Of a DNA stretch of 64,000 bases, positions 44,001-51,200 are shown one piece after another. The notes beneath the pieces were generated by a model. It was not told the DNA's origin. It saw only the letters and a list, made by a program, of their open reading frames with translations, and did no database searches. The translations under genes and the position numbers were made by a program. This stretch comes from Trachythela sp. YZ-2020. Taxonomy: Eukaryota > Cnidaria > Anthozoa > Malacalcyonacea > Clavulariidae. Each line of letters starts with the position of its first letter. Position 1 is the stretch's first letter. The stretch is taken from positions 3,954,001-4,018,000 of the forward strand of contig JADLSH010000236.1 in the NCBI GenBank assembly GCA_016169945.1. The letters run 5' to 3'.

Positions 44001-45407
44001 TGTCATAGGGTAGCATTATATACAGTTATAACGTACACTAGTCACCACATTAGCTATATGAATAAAACTGAACAATGTCAATGTCAATAACTAATAAGAA
44101 TAACTTTTGTTTTATTTGAGATAGAATAAAAAAATCAGCTACTGTTGTCGATGGAGGCTTTATTATTTAGCATTATTAATTTTGCATTTTCCCATTGATT
44201 CTTAACCGGACCTGCATTTTCTACGTTTTCTAACTTTCTGGGCGATAGGCCGTGGCTGATGGGGGCCCCTAACTGTCGGGGGCCCTTAGTTTTTGAACTA
44301 ACTCTACCCAATGAGCGTTACGCCACCATTTGAAATAATTCGGTTAACCTCTTTTTGCTGACAACTTAAGAGCTCCATTGAGGAAAAAAATTTCTGGGCA
44401 CGAGTTTGCAATTTAATTTGGCCTCTTTTAGGGTTTTTTTGGCCTCTTTAGAAAAATTGTAGTTTGGCCTCTTTTGGTAGATTTTGGCCTCTTTTTGATA
44501 GCTATTTGGCTCCGAGCATGCGCAGGACCTACCAACCCTGTCATGGACGGCCTAAGAAAATATTTTCTTTAATTGGCAACTTATAAACTTTGTTATATTT
44601 CTTGAATACTTCCAGAGTTGTTAGCTGCCATTTGCTTTAGCTATTGCATACATTTCAATACTTTTTTGTTGAAAACACGCTGAATTATGAGCATCTGACA
44701 ATTAATTTCAAGCACTGTGTTTTTTTATCACCACCGCGAAAATTGGTGGCCACACCGACAGTATTTTTTGGACGGCAAGTTTTGGCATCCTGGTTAAAAG
44801 CATGTTCAGGCTGTTCTCTGATGTTATTGACTTGTACAGTCGTACTGGAGCTATTGGCACTGGTACAGTGTACACTGTGCACCACATTCGTAAACATTAT
44901 GCATGGTAGAGGCATTGTTCATGTATTGTAGGCATAGATATATCTATGATTGTAGGTATATAAATGTATAGTACTATATCTACTCACTTGGATTATCCAC
45001 CAAACCCAGTATTCTAGTTCAACCAAGTGAAGTGCAAAAAAATCTTTGAAGTTCACCTTATCACAACCCGCACACACGATAACCTATATATACAGAACTT
45101 ACGGTTACAGCTCAGCAACTGGCCTCTGTAGCTCAGTTGGTTAGAGCGCTGCACTGGAATCGCAGGGCCGTGGGTTCAATTCCTGCCAGAGGACCTAGTG
45201 TTGCATTTTTCACAACCGTTCCTGGTTAGGTCTTAAATTGTGTATATATCTACTCACTTGGATTATCCACCAAACCCAGTATACTATATTATTATTTATA
45301 TGACATATAACTGAAAAGTGCTAAAGACATAATTTGCGTATTGAAAGGGACATTCAGTGTAAAAGGATACGTTTCGACTCCTTTGTCAATTGCACGTTTA
45401 TTCTCAT
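17100..45407 (-). CDS. IFT80: Intraflagellar transport protein 80 (WD40, IFT-B complex)
   Basis: Coding exons in order (minus strand): 45371-45407, 41334-41391, 41137-41188, 40749-40860, 40357-40467, 39880-39948, 39634-39743, 39045-39134, 34244-34325, 33665-33720, 33158-33282, 32587-32678, 32133-32214, 31436-31510, 30959-31007, 30417-30531, (one missing), 24472-24607, 22673-22820, 21274-21360, 20996-21080, 20703-20792, 20066-20238, 17499-17622, 17100-17195. All junctions keep phase. They sum to about 751 codons; one exon of roughly 65 nt (3n+2), matching human residues after DEK and before HKNEILEI, was not found. Human IFT80 has 777 residues as I recall. The N-terminus reads [15 protein letters not shown] repeats include [34 protein letters not shown] and VAWAPDG. 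The C-terminal helical part contains [15 protein letters not shown] and [17 protein letters not shown]80 is a peripheral IFT-B subunit needed for cilium assembly. Confidence 0.95.
17346..17471. repeat. GC-rich foldback with 50-bp arms in an IFT80 intron
   Basis: The left arm starts CAGCCTCGTCCCCAGGCTCG and runs to the CAGTGCTGG near the centre. The right arm is its near-perfect complement, ending in GACGAGGCTGG at 17471. A GTACATGAT direct repeat flanks the whole (17323-17331 and 17471-17479). It is much more GC-rich than its surroundings and has the size of a palindromic MITE. It lies in the last IFT80 intron and creates spurious frames. Confidence 0.75.
18297..19452. repeat. 43-bp satellite (about 27 copies) with palindromic core
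   Basis: Unit: CAATGTACATGTATTGTACC followed by GCTACAGTGTGTTAGCTACAAAA. The first 16 bases form an imperfect palindrome around TACATGTA. Copies differ mainly at GTGTG/GTGTA/GGTGT. The array fills part of the IFT80 intron between 17622 and 20066. Confidence 0.92.
21361..22672. other. IFT80 intron, nothing coding recognised
   Basis: A plain AT-rich intron. A small palindrome (AATCTCATAATATCTCGAGA and complement) lies at 21505-21537. No tandem repeat or transposon terminus was recognised in the rest. Confidence 0.4.
22935..23612. repeat. 18-bp minisatellite (about 37 copies)
   Basis: GGTGGTGGTAGCACTGAT units, with the last triplet varying (GATGGT, GATAGT, GAGGGT). It is strongly strand-asymmetric: G/T-rich on plus, C/A-rich on minus. 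As a 6-codon unit it is open in several frames on both strands. It lies in an IFT80 intron and abuts the next array directly. Confidence 0.92.
23613..24298. repeat. 14-bp minisatellite (about 49 copies)
   Basis: CCCTTACCGGGATA units with occasional shortened members (CTTACCGATAC) at 23786-23970, and GATGGCC variants at 24106 and 24290. The unit contains TACCGG with nearby GGGATACCC, so neighbouring units can pair. It follows the 18-bp array without a gap; the last GGTAGC of that array runs straight into CCCTTACCGG. Confidence 0.92.
24608..25563. other. IFT80 intron left of the 3.8-kb element
   Basis: AT-rich intron in which one short IFT80 exon may hide; I searched for its expected peptide (short, ending SHK before HEILEI) and did not find it. 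At 24635-24690 the phrase ACATGTACAGTGTGTTTACG with GGCTGGGGACGG occurs twice in tandem. Nothing else is recognised. Confidence 0.4.
25850..26299 (+). CDS. TIR-encoded protein, left copy (149 aa)
   Basis: Starts ATGCGTTCTTCAAAGGC and reads inward. The protein is acidic and Cys-containing: [17 protein letters not shown] near the N-terminus, then [11 protein letters not shown], a Trp-rich middle ([31 protein letters not shown]), and a hydrophobic C-terminus ([13 protein letters not shown]). It ends FVKFIS because of a small indel compared with the right copy. No family is recognised. Being inside a TIR gives each element two copies. Upstream (25640-25745) lie four TGCG...AAGAGTTCGT(A/G)CTTA direct repeats that could be regulatory. 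Confidence 0.6.
   Translation: MRSSKANNVDEFSPVEFRKLCNLLGTIFAQTVSCEIYELFEERCCGCKLNRFSESECLMLSYEERWHMYDLEAIERVNNKDMVWNKFVEVTKVLELQWDEYVFEYWNLKGEKGGNANANTDFKSKLLLLALLGWMHILTHRLTFVKFIS
26328..26775. mobile_element. Tc1/mariner-type MITE nested in the TIR
   Basis: 448 bp with ends CAGGGTGTATAAAAAAAA and complement, inverted similarity extending about 95 bp, and a TA duplication (26326-26327, 26776-26777). The empty site is preserved in the right TIR (GCATATAATTC). At 26456 a 39-codon frame begins [20 protein letters not shown] and goes on to VQNLFRRAL. This is the N-terminal helix-turn-helix of a mariner-like transposase, cut short. It is therefore an internally deleted derivative of an autonomous transposon. 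Confidence 0.85.
26901..27383 (-). pseudogene. Polinton-like packaging-type ATPase, N-terminal fragment
   Basis: 160 residues. A Cys2-His2 type finger is near residues 26-45 ([20 protein letters not shown]). A basic linker follows, then a P-loop with Walker A GPSQSGKT at residues 123-130, then IRIFWYYNQ. This start matches DNA-packaging-type ATPases that I recall from cnidarian Polinton-like elements, which continue for about 150-200 more residues with Walker B and a sensor Asn. Here all of that is missing. Just after WYYNQ the frame shifts into a coherent C-terminal reading (26808-26905) that ends KETMANEQ and stop within the TIR. An internal deletion plus frameshift is the simplest reading. 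It would not be a working ATPase. Confidence 0.7.
27409..27655. repeat. 11-bp tandem repeat at the element centre
   Basis: GAGGTCGATGT units with TAGGGTCGATG variants, about 22 copies. At 27690-27805 a second looser array follows, based on GGGGTTCTGTA and GGGGTTCTCTT. Together they separate the two outward genes. The minus-strand frames rich in [11 protein letters not shown] are repeat artefacts. Confidence 0.88.
27822..28489 (+). pseudogene. C2H2 finger plus acidic helical protein, frameshifted
   Basis: Two overlapping frames belong to one ancestral protein. The first (27822-28073) holds a C2H2 finger, [18 protein letters not shown], with the better start at ATG 27903. The second, whose ATG is at 28073, is open upstream to about 28010 in acidic codons and continues through [12 protein letters not shown], long helices ([35 protein letters not shown]) and an acidic end ([12 protein letters not shown]) to 28489. 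A single-base change near 28005-28015 separates them. From memory, this architecture recurs beside the Polinton-like ATPase in cnidarian genomes; its function is unknown to me. The 3' flank repeats the KETMANEQ ending encoded by the TIR. Confidence 0.6.
28527..29339 (-). repeat. Right TIR of the 3.8-kb element (uninterrupted)
   Basis: The 813-bp inverted partner of the left TIR. It retains the empty insertion site of the mariner-type MITE. It ends with a G tract and GTTACCTACT, followed by the second TTGACA. Confidence 0.82.
28595..29059 (-). CDS. TIR-encoded protein, right copy (154 aa)
   Basis: Same protein as 25850-26299 with an intact C-terminal end ([11 protein letters not shown]), so I take this as the full-length form. 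It has five Cys within the N-terminal half ([26 protein letters not shown]), a Trp-containing central part and a hydrophobic segment ([15 protein letters not shown]). Function unknown. The near-identity of the two copies shows that the arms have been homogenised or that the insertion is recent. Confidence 0.6.
   Translation of the reverse strand: MRSSKANNVDEFSPVEFRKLCNLLGTIFAQTVSCEIYELFEERCCGCKLNRFSESECLMLSYEERWHMYDLEAIERVNNKDMVWNKFVEVTKVLELQWDEYVFEYWNLKGEKGGNANANTDFKSKLLLLALLGWMHILTHRLTFVTNLFLKYNN
29346..30416. other. IFT80 intron right of the 3.8-kb element
   Basis: AT-rich, with no recognised gene on either strand. The unplaced IFT80 exon should lie here or at 24608-25563. A 109-codon plus-strand frame at 29580-29909 looks like ordinary open noise: no domain and no flanking splice logic. 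Confidence 0.35.
31800..32092. repeat. Composite foldback element
   Basis: An inner palindrome (about 31800-31903) has AACAATTATTCGCCGAAGGC on one arm and the GCCTGAGGCGAATAATTGTT complement on the other, around TATTCACCG. Next to it, AGTAAAATTACATAGGTGAT (31907) pairs with ATCACCTATGTAATTTTACT (about 32070-32089). This looks like one MITE with a second inserted at its edge. It is in an IFT80 intron. Confidence 0.65.
33864..34174. mobile_element. Tigger/pogo-like MITE
   Basis: Starts CAGTCAAACCTCTCTAATAC and ends with AGAAGTTCGACTG, with TA on both sides (33862-33863, 34175-34176). Internal copies of TCCGTATTAA(A/G)AAGG and its relatives are arranged in inverted order. Related phrases (CCTCTATTAAGCGGAC) recur at 38625-38712 and near 50440-50515. 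No transposase frame is seen. Located in an IFT80 intron. Confidence 0.65.
34326..35547. other. IFT80 intron 3' of the nested GPCR
   Basis: No coding sequence recognised. Around 35015-35180 there is a GC-richer block (GACTCTCCTGCACGAGGAGA with GCCCTTCCCCTTTAATG) that looks like a dispersed repeat. 35385-35430 shares a phrase with 14880-14935. Confidence 0.4.
35548..38198 (-). CDS. Class A (rhodopsin-like) GPCR nested in an IFT80 intron
   Basis: Exon 1 (38198 down to about 37830) gives a glycosylation-prone N-terminus (NVSNNTNT), TM1 ([14 protein letters not shown]) and TM2 ([20 protein letters not shown]). Exon 2 (36134 down to 35548; acceptor ACTAG at 36135) gives TM3 to TM7: a DRL variant of DRY ([14 protein letters not shown]), TM6 with [11 protein letters not shown], and TM7 with NPLLFCAF in place of NPxxY. 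The conserved TM3 cysteine and first extracellular loop are not covered. The donor after exon 1 is unclear, and phase calculation suggests that a short exon is missing or the gene is damaged. It has the same strand as IFT80. The ligand is unknown; peptide or amine type cannot be told. Confidence 0.75.
38620..38712. repeat. Fragment of a Tigger-like MITE
   Basis: Contains AACCTCTGTTAAGCGGACGC, CTCTATTAAGCGGACACT and GCCCGCTTAATACAGGTTTG, the phrases typical of the CAGTCAAACCTC element class. Ends are degraded and there is no clear duplication. The surrounding 38199-39044 is otherwise AT-rich intron with nothing recognised. Confidence 0.45.
40170..40260 (-). repeat. LINE 3' end with (ATCT)n tail
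   Basis: On the minus strand: AATTCAGCTTTTGGCTGCTA, then TGTAATTTTTAATAAACC, then AATCTATCTATATCTATTAT. The same 3' end occurs at 48260-48350 in the same orientation. It resembles the (ATCT)n-ended LINE copy at 56755-58036 in form, though not in sequence. It is a short 5'-truncated insertion in an IFT80 intron. Confidence 0.6.
41036..41097. repeat. Pentanucleotide microsatellite (ATGCT)n
   Basis: About twelve copies of ATGCT with one ATATGCT interruption, 40 bp left of the third IFT80 exon. Confidence 0.9.
42800..43100 (+). pseudogene. LINE endonuclease remnant
   Basis: In alternating plus-strand frames: [25 protein letters not shown], then [20 protein letters not shown] followed by SDHSLIS. 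This is the order of the C-terminal half of the EEP (APE-type) endonuclease of LINEs, ending with the SDH catalytic motif. Frameshifts separate the pieces, so it is dead. It lies in the first IFT80 intron and is a different copy from the one at 52265-54890. Confidence 0.6.
43683..44540. mobile_element. hAT-type non-autonomous transposon, 8-bp TSD
   Basis: 858 bp, starting CAGGGTTGGTA and ending TACCAACCCTG, flanked by perfect TCATGGAC duplications (43675-43682, 44541-44548). The subterminal regions on both sides are packed with TTTGGCCTCTTTT-type repeats. The middle is AT-rich and non-coding. CAGGGTTG ends and 8-bp duplications fit hAT. No transposase is present. Located in the first IFT80 intron. 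Confidence 0.85.
44975..45282 (+). mobile_element. tRNA-derived SINE flanked by 38-bp direct repeats
   Basis: The block between the direct repeats (44975-45012 and 45245-45282; TATATCTACTCACTTGGATT and following) contains a tRNA-like head at 45121-45195 and a tail with TTGCATTTTTCACAACCG and TTCCTGGTTAGGTC. A/B boxes (TAGCTCAGTTGG and GGTTCAATTCC) are intact. The direct repeats are long for a SINE duplication, so a template slip or local duplication is also possible. Confidence 0.6.
45121..45195 (+). tRNA. tRNA-like sequence (anticodon position GGA), SINE head
   Basis: Folds as a short-variable-loop cloverleaf: acceptor GCCTCTG/CAGAGGA with one terminal mismatch, D arm GCTC/GAGC, anticodon loop CTGGAAT (GGA), and T loop TTCAATT with two wobble pairs in its stem. 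A true Ser tRNA should have a long variable arm, which is lacking, and the anticodon stem has an A-C mismatch. I therefore regard it as a SINE promoter, not a translating tRNA. Confidence 0.45.
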
Positions 45408-46050
45408 GTTCAATAATTCTATATTCCACCAACGTCCATTGAAATAATATCGATATAATCAAGTAAAATACGAACAATTTTTCACAACTTGTATACAAAA
45501 ATATTGTTTTCACAATCCATGACAACTTGTGGCTAACGTGAGCCTGCGCACTACAAGGTCAGTGCAAAATAGCTGCATAAGCAATACTTCATGTAGTGTA
45601 CAGATGTATAAGAAGATAAAACGCGGCCTATCAGCGGCTGAGCTAAAACGCACCTTACCACTTCATGTTTGGAACACATAATAGTTTGAGTTAAATAATT
45701 AGATGATATTAGGTTGGGGTTAGGGTCAAGGGTTGTGCTAGGGTAAACACCACCTACTGGCACCTAGAATAACGTTACATATCGCGAATGCGCTGATAAA
45801 ATGCGGATGTGAGAATAAAATGCGGATGTTGAGATAAAATGCGGATGTGGGGATAAAACGCGAATGAAGTGATAAAATGCGGATGAGGGGCTAAACACGG
45901 ATAAAACACGGATGAGGCAATAAAGGGAGTTTTTACATAAAAACTGTTATCATATTAATCAGTATGGATTTTAATAATATATTTTAATCTTTAAATAAAC
46001 TCATATTTACAAATTCCTAAAATAGAAAAAGATAATCTGATTTCAAATTT
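45408..46050. promoter_or_regulatory. IFT80 upstream / CXorf58-like 3' intergenic region
   Basis: 643 bp between the IFT80 start codon and the stop of the upstream minus-strand gene; it should contain the IFT80 promoter. At 45793-45925 there is an imperfect tandem of about 17 bp (ATAAAATGCGGATG plus 3-4 bases, roughly seven copies). No X-box or TATA element was identified with confidence. Confidence 0.4.
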
Positions 46051-48267
46051 CTAAAACATAGGTGTAGTTACACCTAAAGCGTCCAATGTTAAATCTTGAC
46101 TCCATTCATACAGTTCATCAGCTTCATCTTCCCAGTCTGAGTTTTCAGATGCAGAATTTTCTTCCTTTACATTACTGTTCTGATTTTCATTGTCATCAAT
46201 CTCCACATTCTAATGAAATATAAGAAACATACATGCAGCCATACACATTCAGGGCACAGGGAGCTGAGTCAATTTTGCCTGCAAAACCTTACCACCTTTG
46301 ATTGTAGAATCCATAAAATATACAATTTTTATGCATTCTACTATCAAAGGTTATAAATAACGAGGTTAGACTTTATTCTTGTAGTCGAAAATCGAAATTG
46401 ACTCCTCTTCCCCTGTGCACCCTGTGGAGTCAGCAAAATTTGTTAGCCATATAGAGCTGAGTTTACTGGTATTATATTGTTATTGAAACAAGTTATTGTA
46501 TTTTATTAAATACTGATGTATAACACTTGAATGTTCATGCAATTTTAGGGTTCAGGTATCGAAAGTCCTGTTCCTTTCTCCTGTCACAACTATGTATGTT
46601 CGTTAACCAAATCGTTGTTTTAGTTTATAATTATTGTTAAGTATATCCTTATAGTCTTGTAAAATGAGGTAATTTGTGACAAACCAATTAAACTAAAGTA
46701 ATATTCACTAAGCCATTGATGTCATAGTTTGAATATGAAAATGTCCAGAATTATTAGAAATTAACGGTAAAATTTTGTTGCACTAAAATTGTATAAAAGC
46801 CGCTTTCAATTCTCGTTGGATCAATAACGAAAGATGAACGAGTTCGGATCCTGCTTGAACAAATAATTTTCAGTTGTTGTTCTCTGCAGTGTCAGCATGA
46901 ATATGAAATAGTTTTTCATATCTCTGAGGATGATTTTGTAATAGAATTAAAACACTGGACATCCTTCAAGGCAAGTAGCCTACAAAGCCGCCACGAAAAT
47001 ATGCTGTACACTTAAATAAACTCGTTTGCAATACTCGTTGGCTTCACGATGCGAGTAACTCGAGTAAGAATTCCGTTCGAGACAACGTTCTTCTCTTTAG
47101 TGTTAGAAACTTAGAATTGATATGAATTTGCTTCATTATTTAACTTATACGCCAATGAAGGAAACACATTGATAAAGTAAGACGCCAATAATCACCTGTT
47201 GATCATTCCCATCAACGGACAAACCATATATCTTTTTCATTTTCTCAACTCGTTTTCTTGCACGATGTGAACGTCGTGCTGTTGATTTATCTGCAGTAGA
47301 CGTTTGTGGCGGGCGAGAACGAGGTTTTCGTTTAGTAGGACTATTGCTACAAATGAAGGAAAGAACTTATCATTCAACTAAGCTTATTGCAACTCGCTAC
47401 ATGTCAGTGGTAAATACTACATTTATTGAAATAAATAAGCATGGTTGACAGATACTTCGCGAAATATTGGTGGTGAGAATTCACGTTCCAACCTTTCCCC
47501 ACTTGCTGTTGATGTTAATTTTGTTTAATAATAGGCTATCAGGCTTTCATATGTTTGAAAAAACATTGTGATTATGAAAGCTAAATTAATCAGAATAAAA
47601 GAATATTGGGGGGAATCATCCCCTCTGCCTTGTCCTTCCTAGTATCAGGGCGTGCTATACACAGGGGTGCGAGAAAATGAACACGCGCGATAAAAATGAA
47701 CACCTCAGGTTGTTTCTCGGTGGTTATCATGAACTATCATCTCAGTGACTAATGTACTTGCTATAAACGACCGACTTTGGTTTATCCCTTTCGACAGTCT
47801 TAATTGAAAGGTGTATTTATACCTAAACTGGACACCCAAGTTTAAAAAATTCAATTAAAGAATATCACTTCATTTTGTATATTAATTCATTACCTCGAGT
47901 TTACAATACCGAAGAAGGTCTCGAGCTGTGCCTTTTGTGTGACTGGTTTAGCTGAAGGAAAGAAAGGCGTTTCAAGAGCCAATCTTTCTGAGACATTGCC
48001 ACTGTTTACGTATGTGATGACGTCATGAACAATATTGTGACGTGGAATATCTAAAACAAGAGAACACAAGGCATGGGAATAACATACTTAATTTGGAGGT
48101 GTTCTCAGTTATTTTCACATGCTCTTACAAGCTCCTTCACTCTGCGCATGGGTATAATGCATCGTGAGATGCTGACCCAGCAATTATGATAAAATATTGA
48201 ATTACATGTAAGATACATACAGTATCTCTCGCGCTCTTTCATCTCCGAAACTAAACAAACTTTATTT

Positions 48268-48299
<32 letters not shown>

Positions 48300-51200
48300 T
48301 ATTATTTAATCAAATCACATTGCAGCTATAAGCTGAATTGCGTGAGTTATTACAACCAATGAGAAACTACAAGTATTAAAAATAAGTATGTACAAGTGAG
48401 ATTAAAAAGTTAAAAGAGATATTAAAATACACAAAGCTAAAGTTTTATTCTAATGCATTATATATATTACTACTAGAGATAATAAAGGAATTTAAGAAAC
48501 GTTGTGTTTTTGTAAGCGGAACATCGAGCTTTCTTTGGTGCCGCAAGTTATAATCAATGTAATCAATAGTGTCAAACTGAATTAAGCTCTATCAGTAGGT
48601 GCTATCCCTACTATACTACTATCCCATTATACTGAAAGTTTTCTTACATTGGGAAACTATGGGAAACAGTGGTTGTTTTAGGGTACAGCAAGCACAAAAC
48701 AGTTTAATACTGAGCGAAAAGAAACAATAGACAATTTGCATTATAGACTAAATTTTGTTCTAGGCAAGGAGAAGGGACTCAATCAACAGCTACAAAGAAC
48801 ATAATAAGATTAGTAAAATTGCAAAGTTTGGTTGCGAAATGTTGTAAAATGCGGAAAATATAGCCTTGCAAAGTTTGCAAATTTTGTATACTTTTGTATA
48901 ACGTGCGAAAATTCCTACCATTTTCGGCTCAAATGTGGTAGGAATTTCCGCACGTAATACAAAAGTATACAAAATTTGCTAACTTTGCAAGGCTATATTT
49001 TCCGCATTTTACAACACTTCACAACCAAACTTTGCAATTTTACTAATTTTAGTATGTTCTTTCCGGCAATATACTTTTTTTTGCCTAGATAAAAAATTAG
49101 TCTATAATGCAAATTGTCTATTGAAGAAAGTTTAGCTTAGAAATAACAGCGTTTTACTCATACTCACCATCCAATGTTAACTGTCTCCAAAAATTGGATT
49201 TTCCACCATTCTCAGGAGGGCATTCATCTAGATTGCTTAAATACTAAAGAAATAAAGTGTACGGTTTTTACAGGGAGGGAAATCATATAGATGACTTTAA
49301 AAATACGTGTATGATTTTACAAAAGATACATAATATTTTTCTTGCTGCAACTAAACGAAATGGTATTAAAAAGGAACGGCCAGGAGAAACGGCGCAGCCA
49401 GGAGAACAGCCAGGAGAAACGGGAACAGCACGGGAACAGCCAGGAGAAACGGCGCAGTTTCATTCAGTCCAAATGTCGCGCGGTGGATTTTTGCCACAAG
49501 GTTCTTTTGAATCAGCTGCGGTCAAACGGGAAAACGACCCAACGACCAAACACCGCAAGCACCATCAGCTCAACGATGTAATAGCCGAACGATCCAACGA
49601 CCAAACAGCGCAAGCACCATCAGCTCAACGATGTAACAGCCGAACGACCCAACGACTAAATCCCAAAGACCTATTGCCCTAACGATGCAACCTACTAACA
49701 GTCTAAGGGAAGATAACATTAACAGTAAATAACGAAATAACTGCTAACCTGCATAACGTCTTTCATTGTATTAATGTCGAGTTCATTGGTAATTTTATCT
49801 TGATGTTGTTGACAAGCATCAATTATCATTTGATTATAAAACTGTCTATTTCCCATCAATTTACATGAATCTTCTGCAGCCTAAACAATAGTAGTCTTTG
49901 TAATAAGCTACACTGTTGAACTTGATCGTGACCATGAGAAAATATTGCGTACGATCCGTAGGGTTTGTACGGATCTTAAAATGGCCCACGGGTCGTACGA
50001 CTCGTACGGGTCGTTGACTGGTTTCCGGACCATACAGTTCGTAGCAATTTTTAAGGGCCGCCACAACTTGAAAATAATAATTGATATTTCATATGATTGT
50101 GAAAACGAAGTTGAAACAAGGGCCACAATTACGTCCAACCTCTCCTTACGGACAATCTATTGCGGAATGTTCTGACTAAATTCTCACATATTTTCTCTAA
50201 AAAGTATTAACGTCTTTCTTATGTTATTCCATTTCACAAATATCAACGCTTTATTCACTTATTTAGATTCAGCATTGCGTTGTAGTTTGTACAATACTGT
50301 AGACTGTAGTATATAAAGTATATAACTAAATTGTACAATGTTGTAGTACAATTGAACTGCGGGCCTTTTTGTAGCGCTAATGAACACTAAAAGTTGTCAG
50401 TGGGTCTTAAAAGTGACGTCATCGTGGTGACCAATATAAAACGGACACCTCTCTAATACAGATACATTCCTCTGTCCCGTCGGTGTCTCTACAGTATATA
50501 TTAGAGAGGTTCAACAATAATTTCCATTTCATCCAGTCATTTTTCTGTTTATCCATTTTTCTGTACACAAACATCATATTAATACACCCTTACGGAAAGT
50601 TCATTCACTGGCTATGGAGCCTCGTTTTGGTGATTGAGACTTACGATAGATATGGAGCCTCGTTTTCATTATGGCCGACTTACAGTACTTAAGAAATTAT
50701 ATACAGTAAAATAGATAATCTAAAACAAAAACAAAAACAGGGGTGATATATACAAGGTGATGGACTTTCCAGAAGGGTGTACAGCCAACAAGGATGCTTG
50801 TACTGTAAATATTTCACCTTTGAAGCTGCTCGGATCATTTTCTTTCCACTGTAGTATTTGACACCATTTTCTCCACATTTAATAAAAACTTTGAACAATA
50901 TAATGGGTGGATATTCTGTGCCACCAAACCTGCAAATGTCACACAGTCCAATGTTACATGTACGTTAATGTATTTCTAATGTTTGACAAATGAAGTGTAG
51001 ATTCAGGAGTTTTGGGGAATATTACTGCTAAATCTGGTAGACAAAAAAGTGGAAGAAATTTTAAGAAATGCATGAACTCTTGCATGAACTCTTGCCTGAA
51101 CTCTTGCCTGAACTCTTGCCTGAACTCTTGCCTGAACTCTTGCCTGAACTCTTGCATGAACTCTTGCATGAACTCTTGCATGAACTCTTGCATGAACTCT

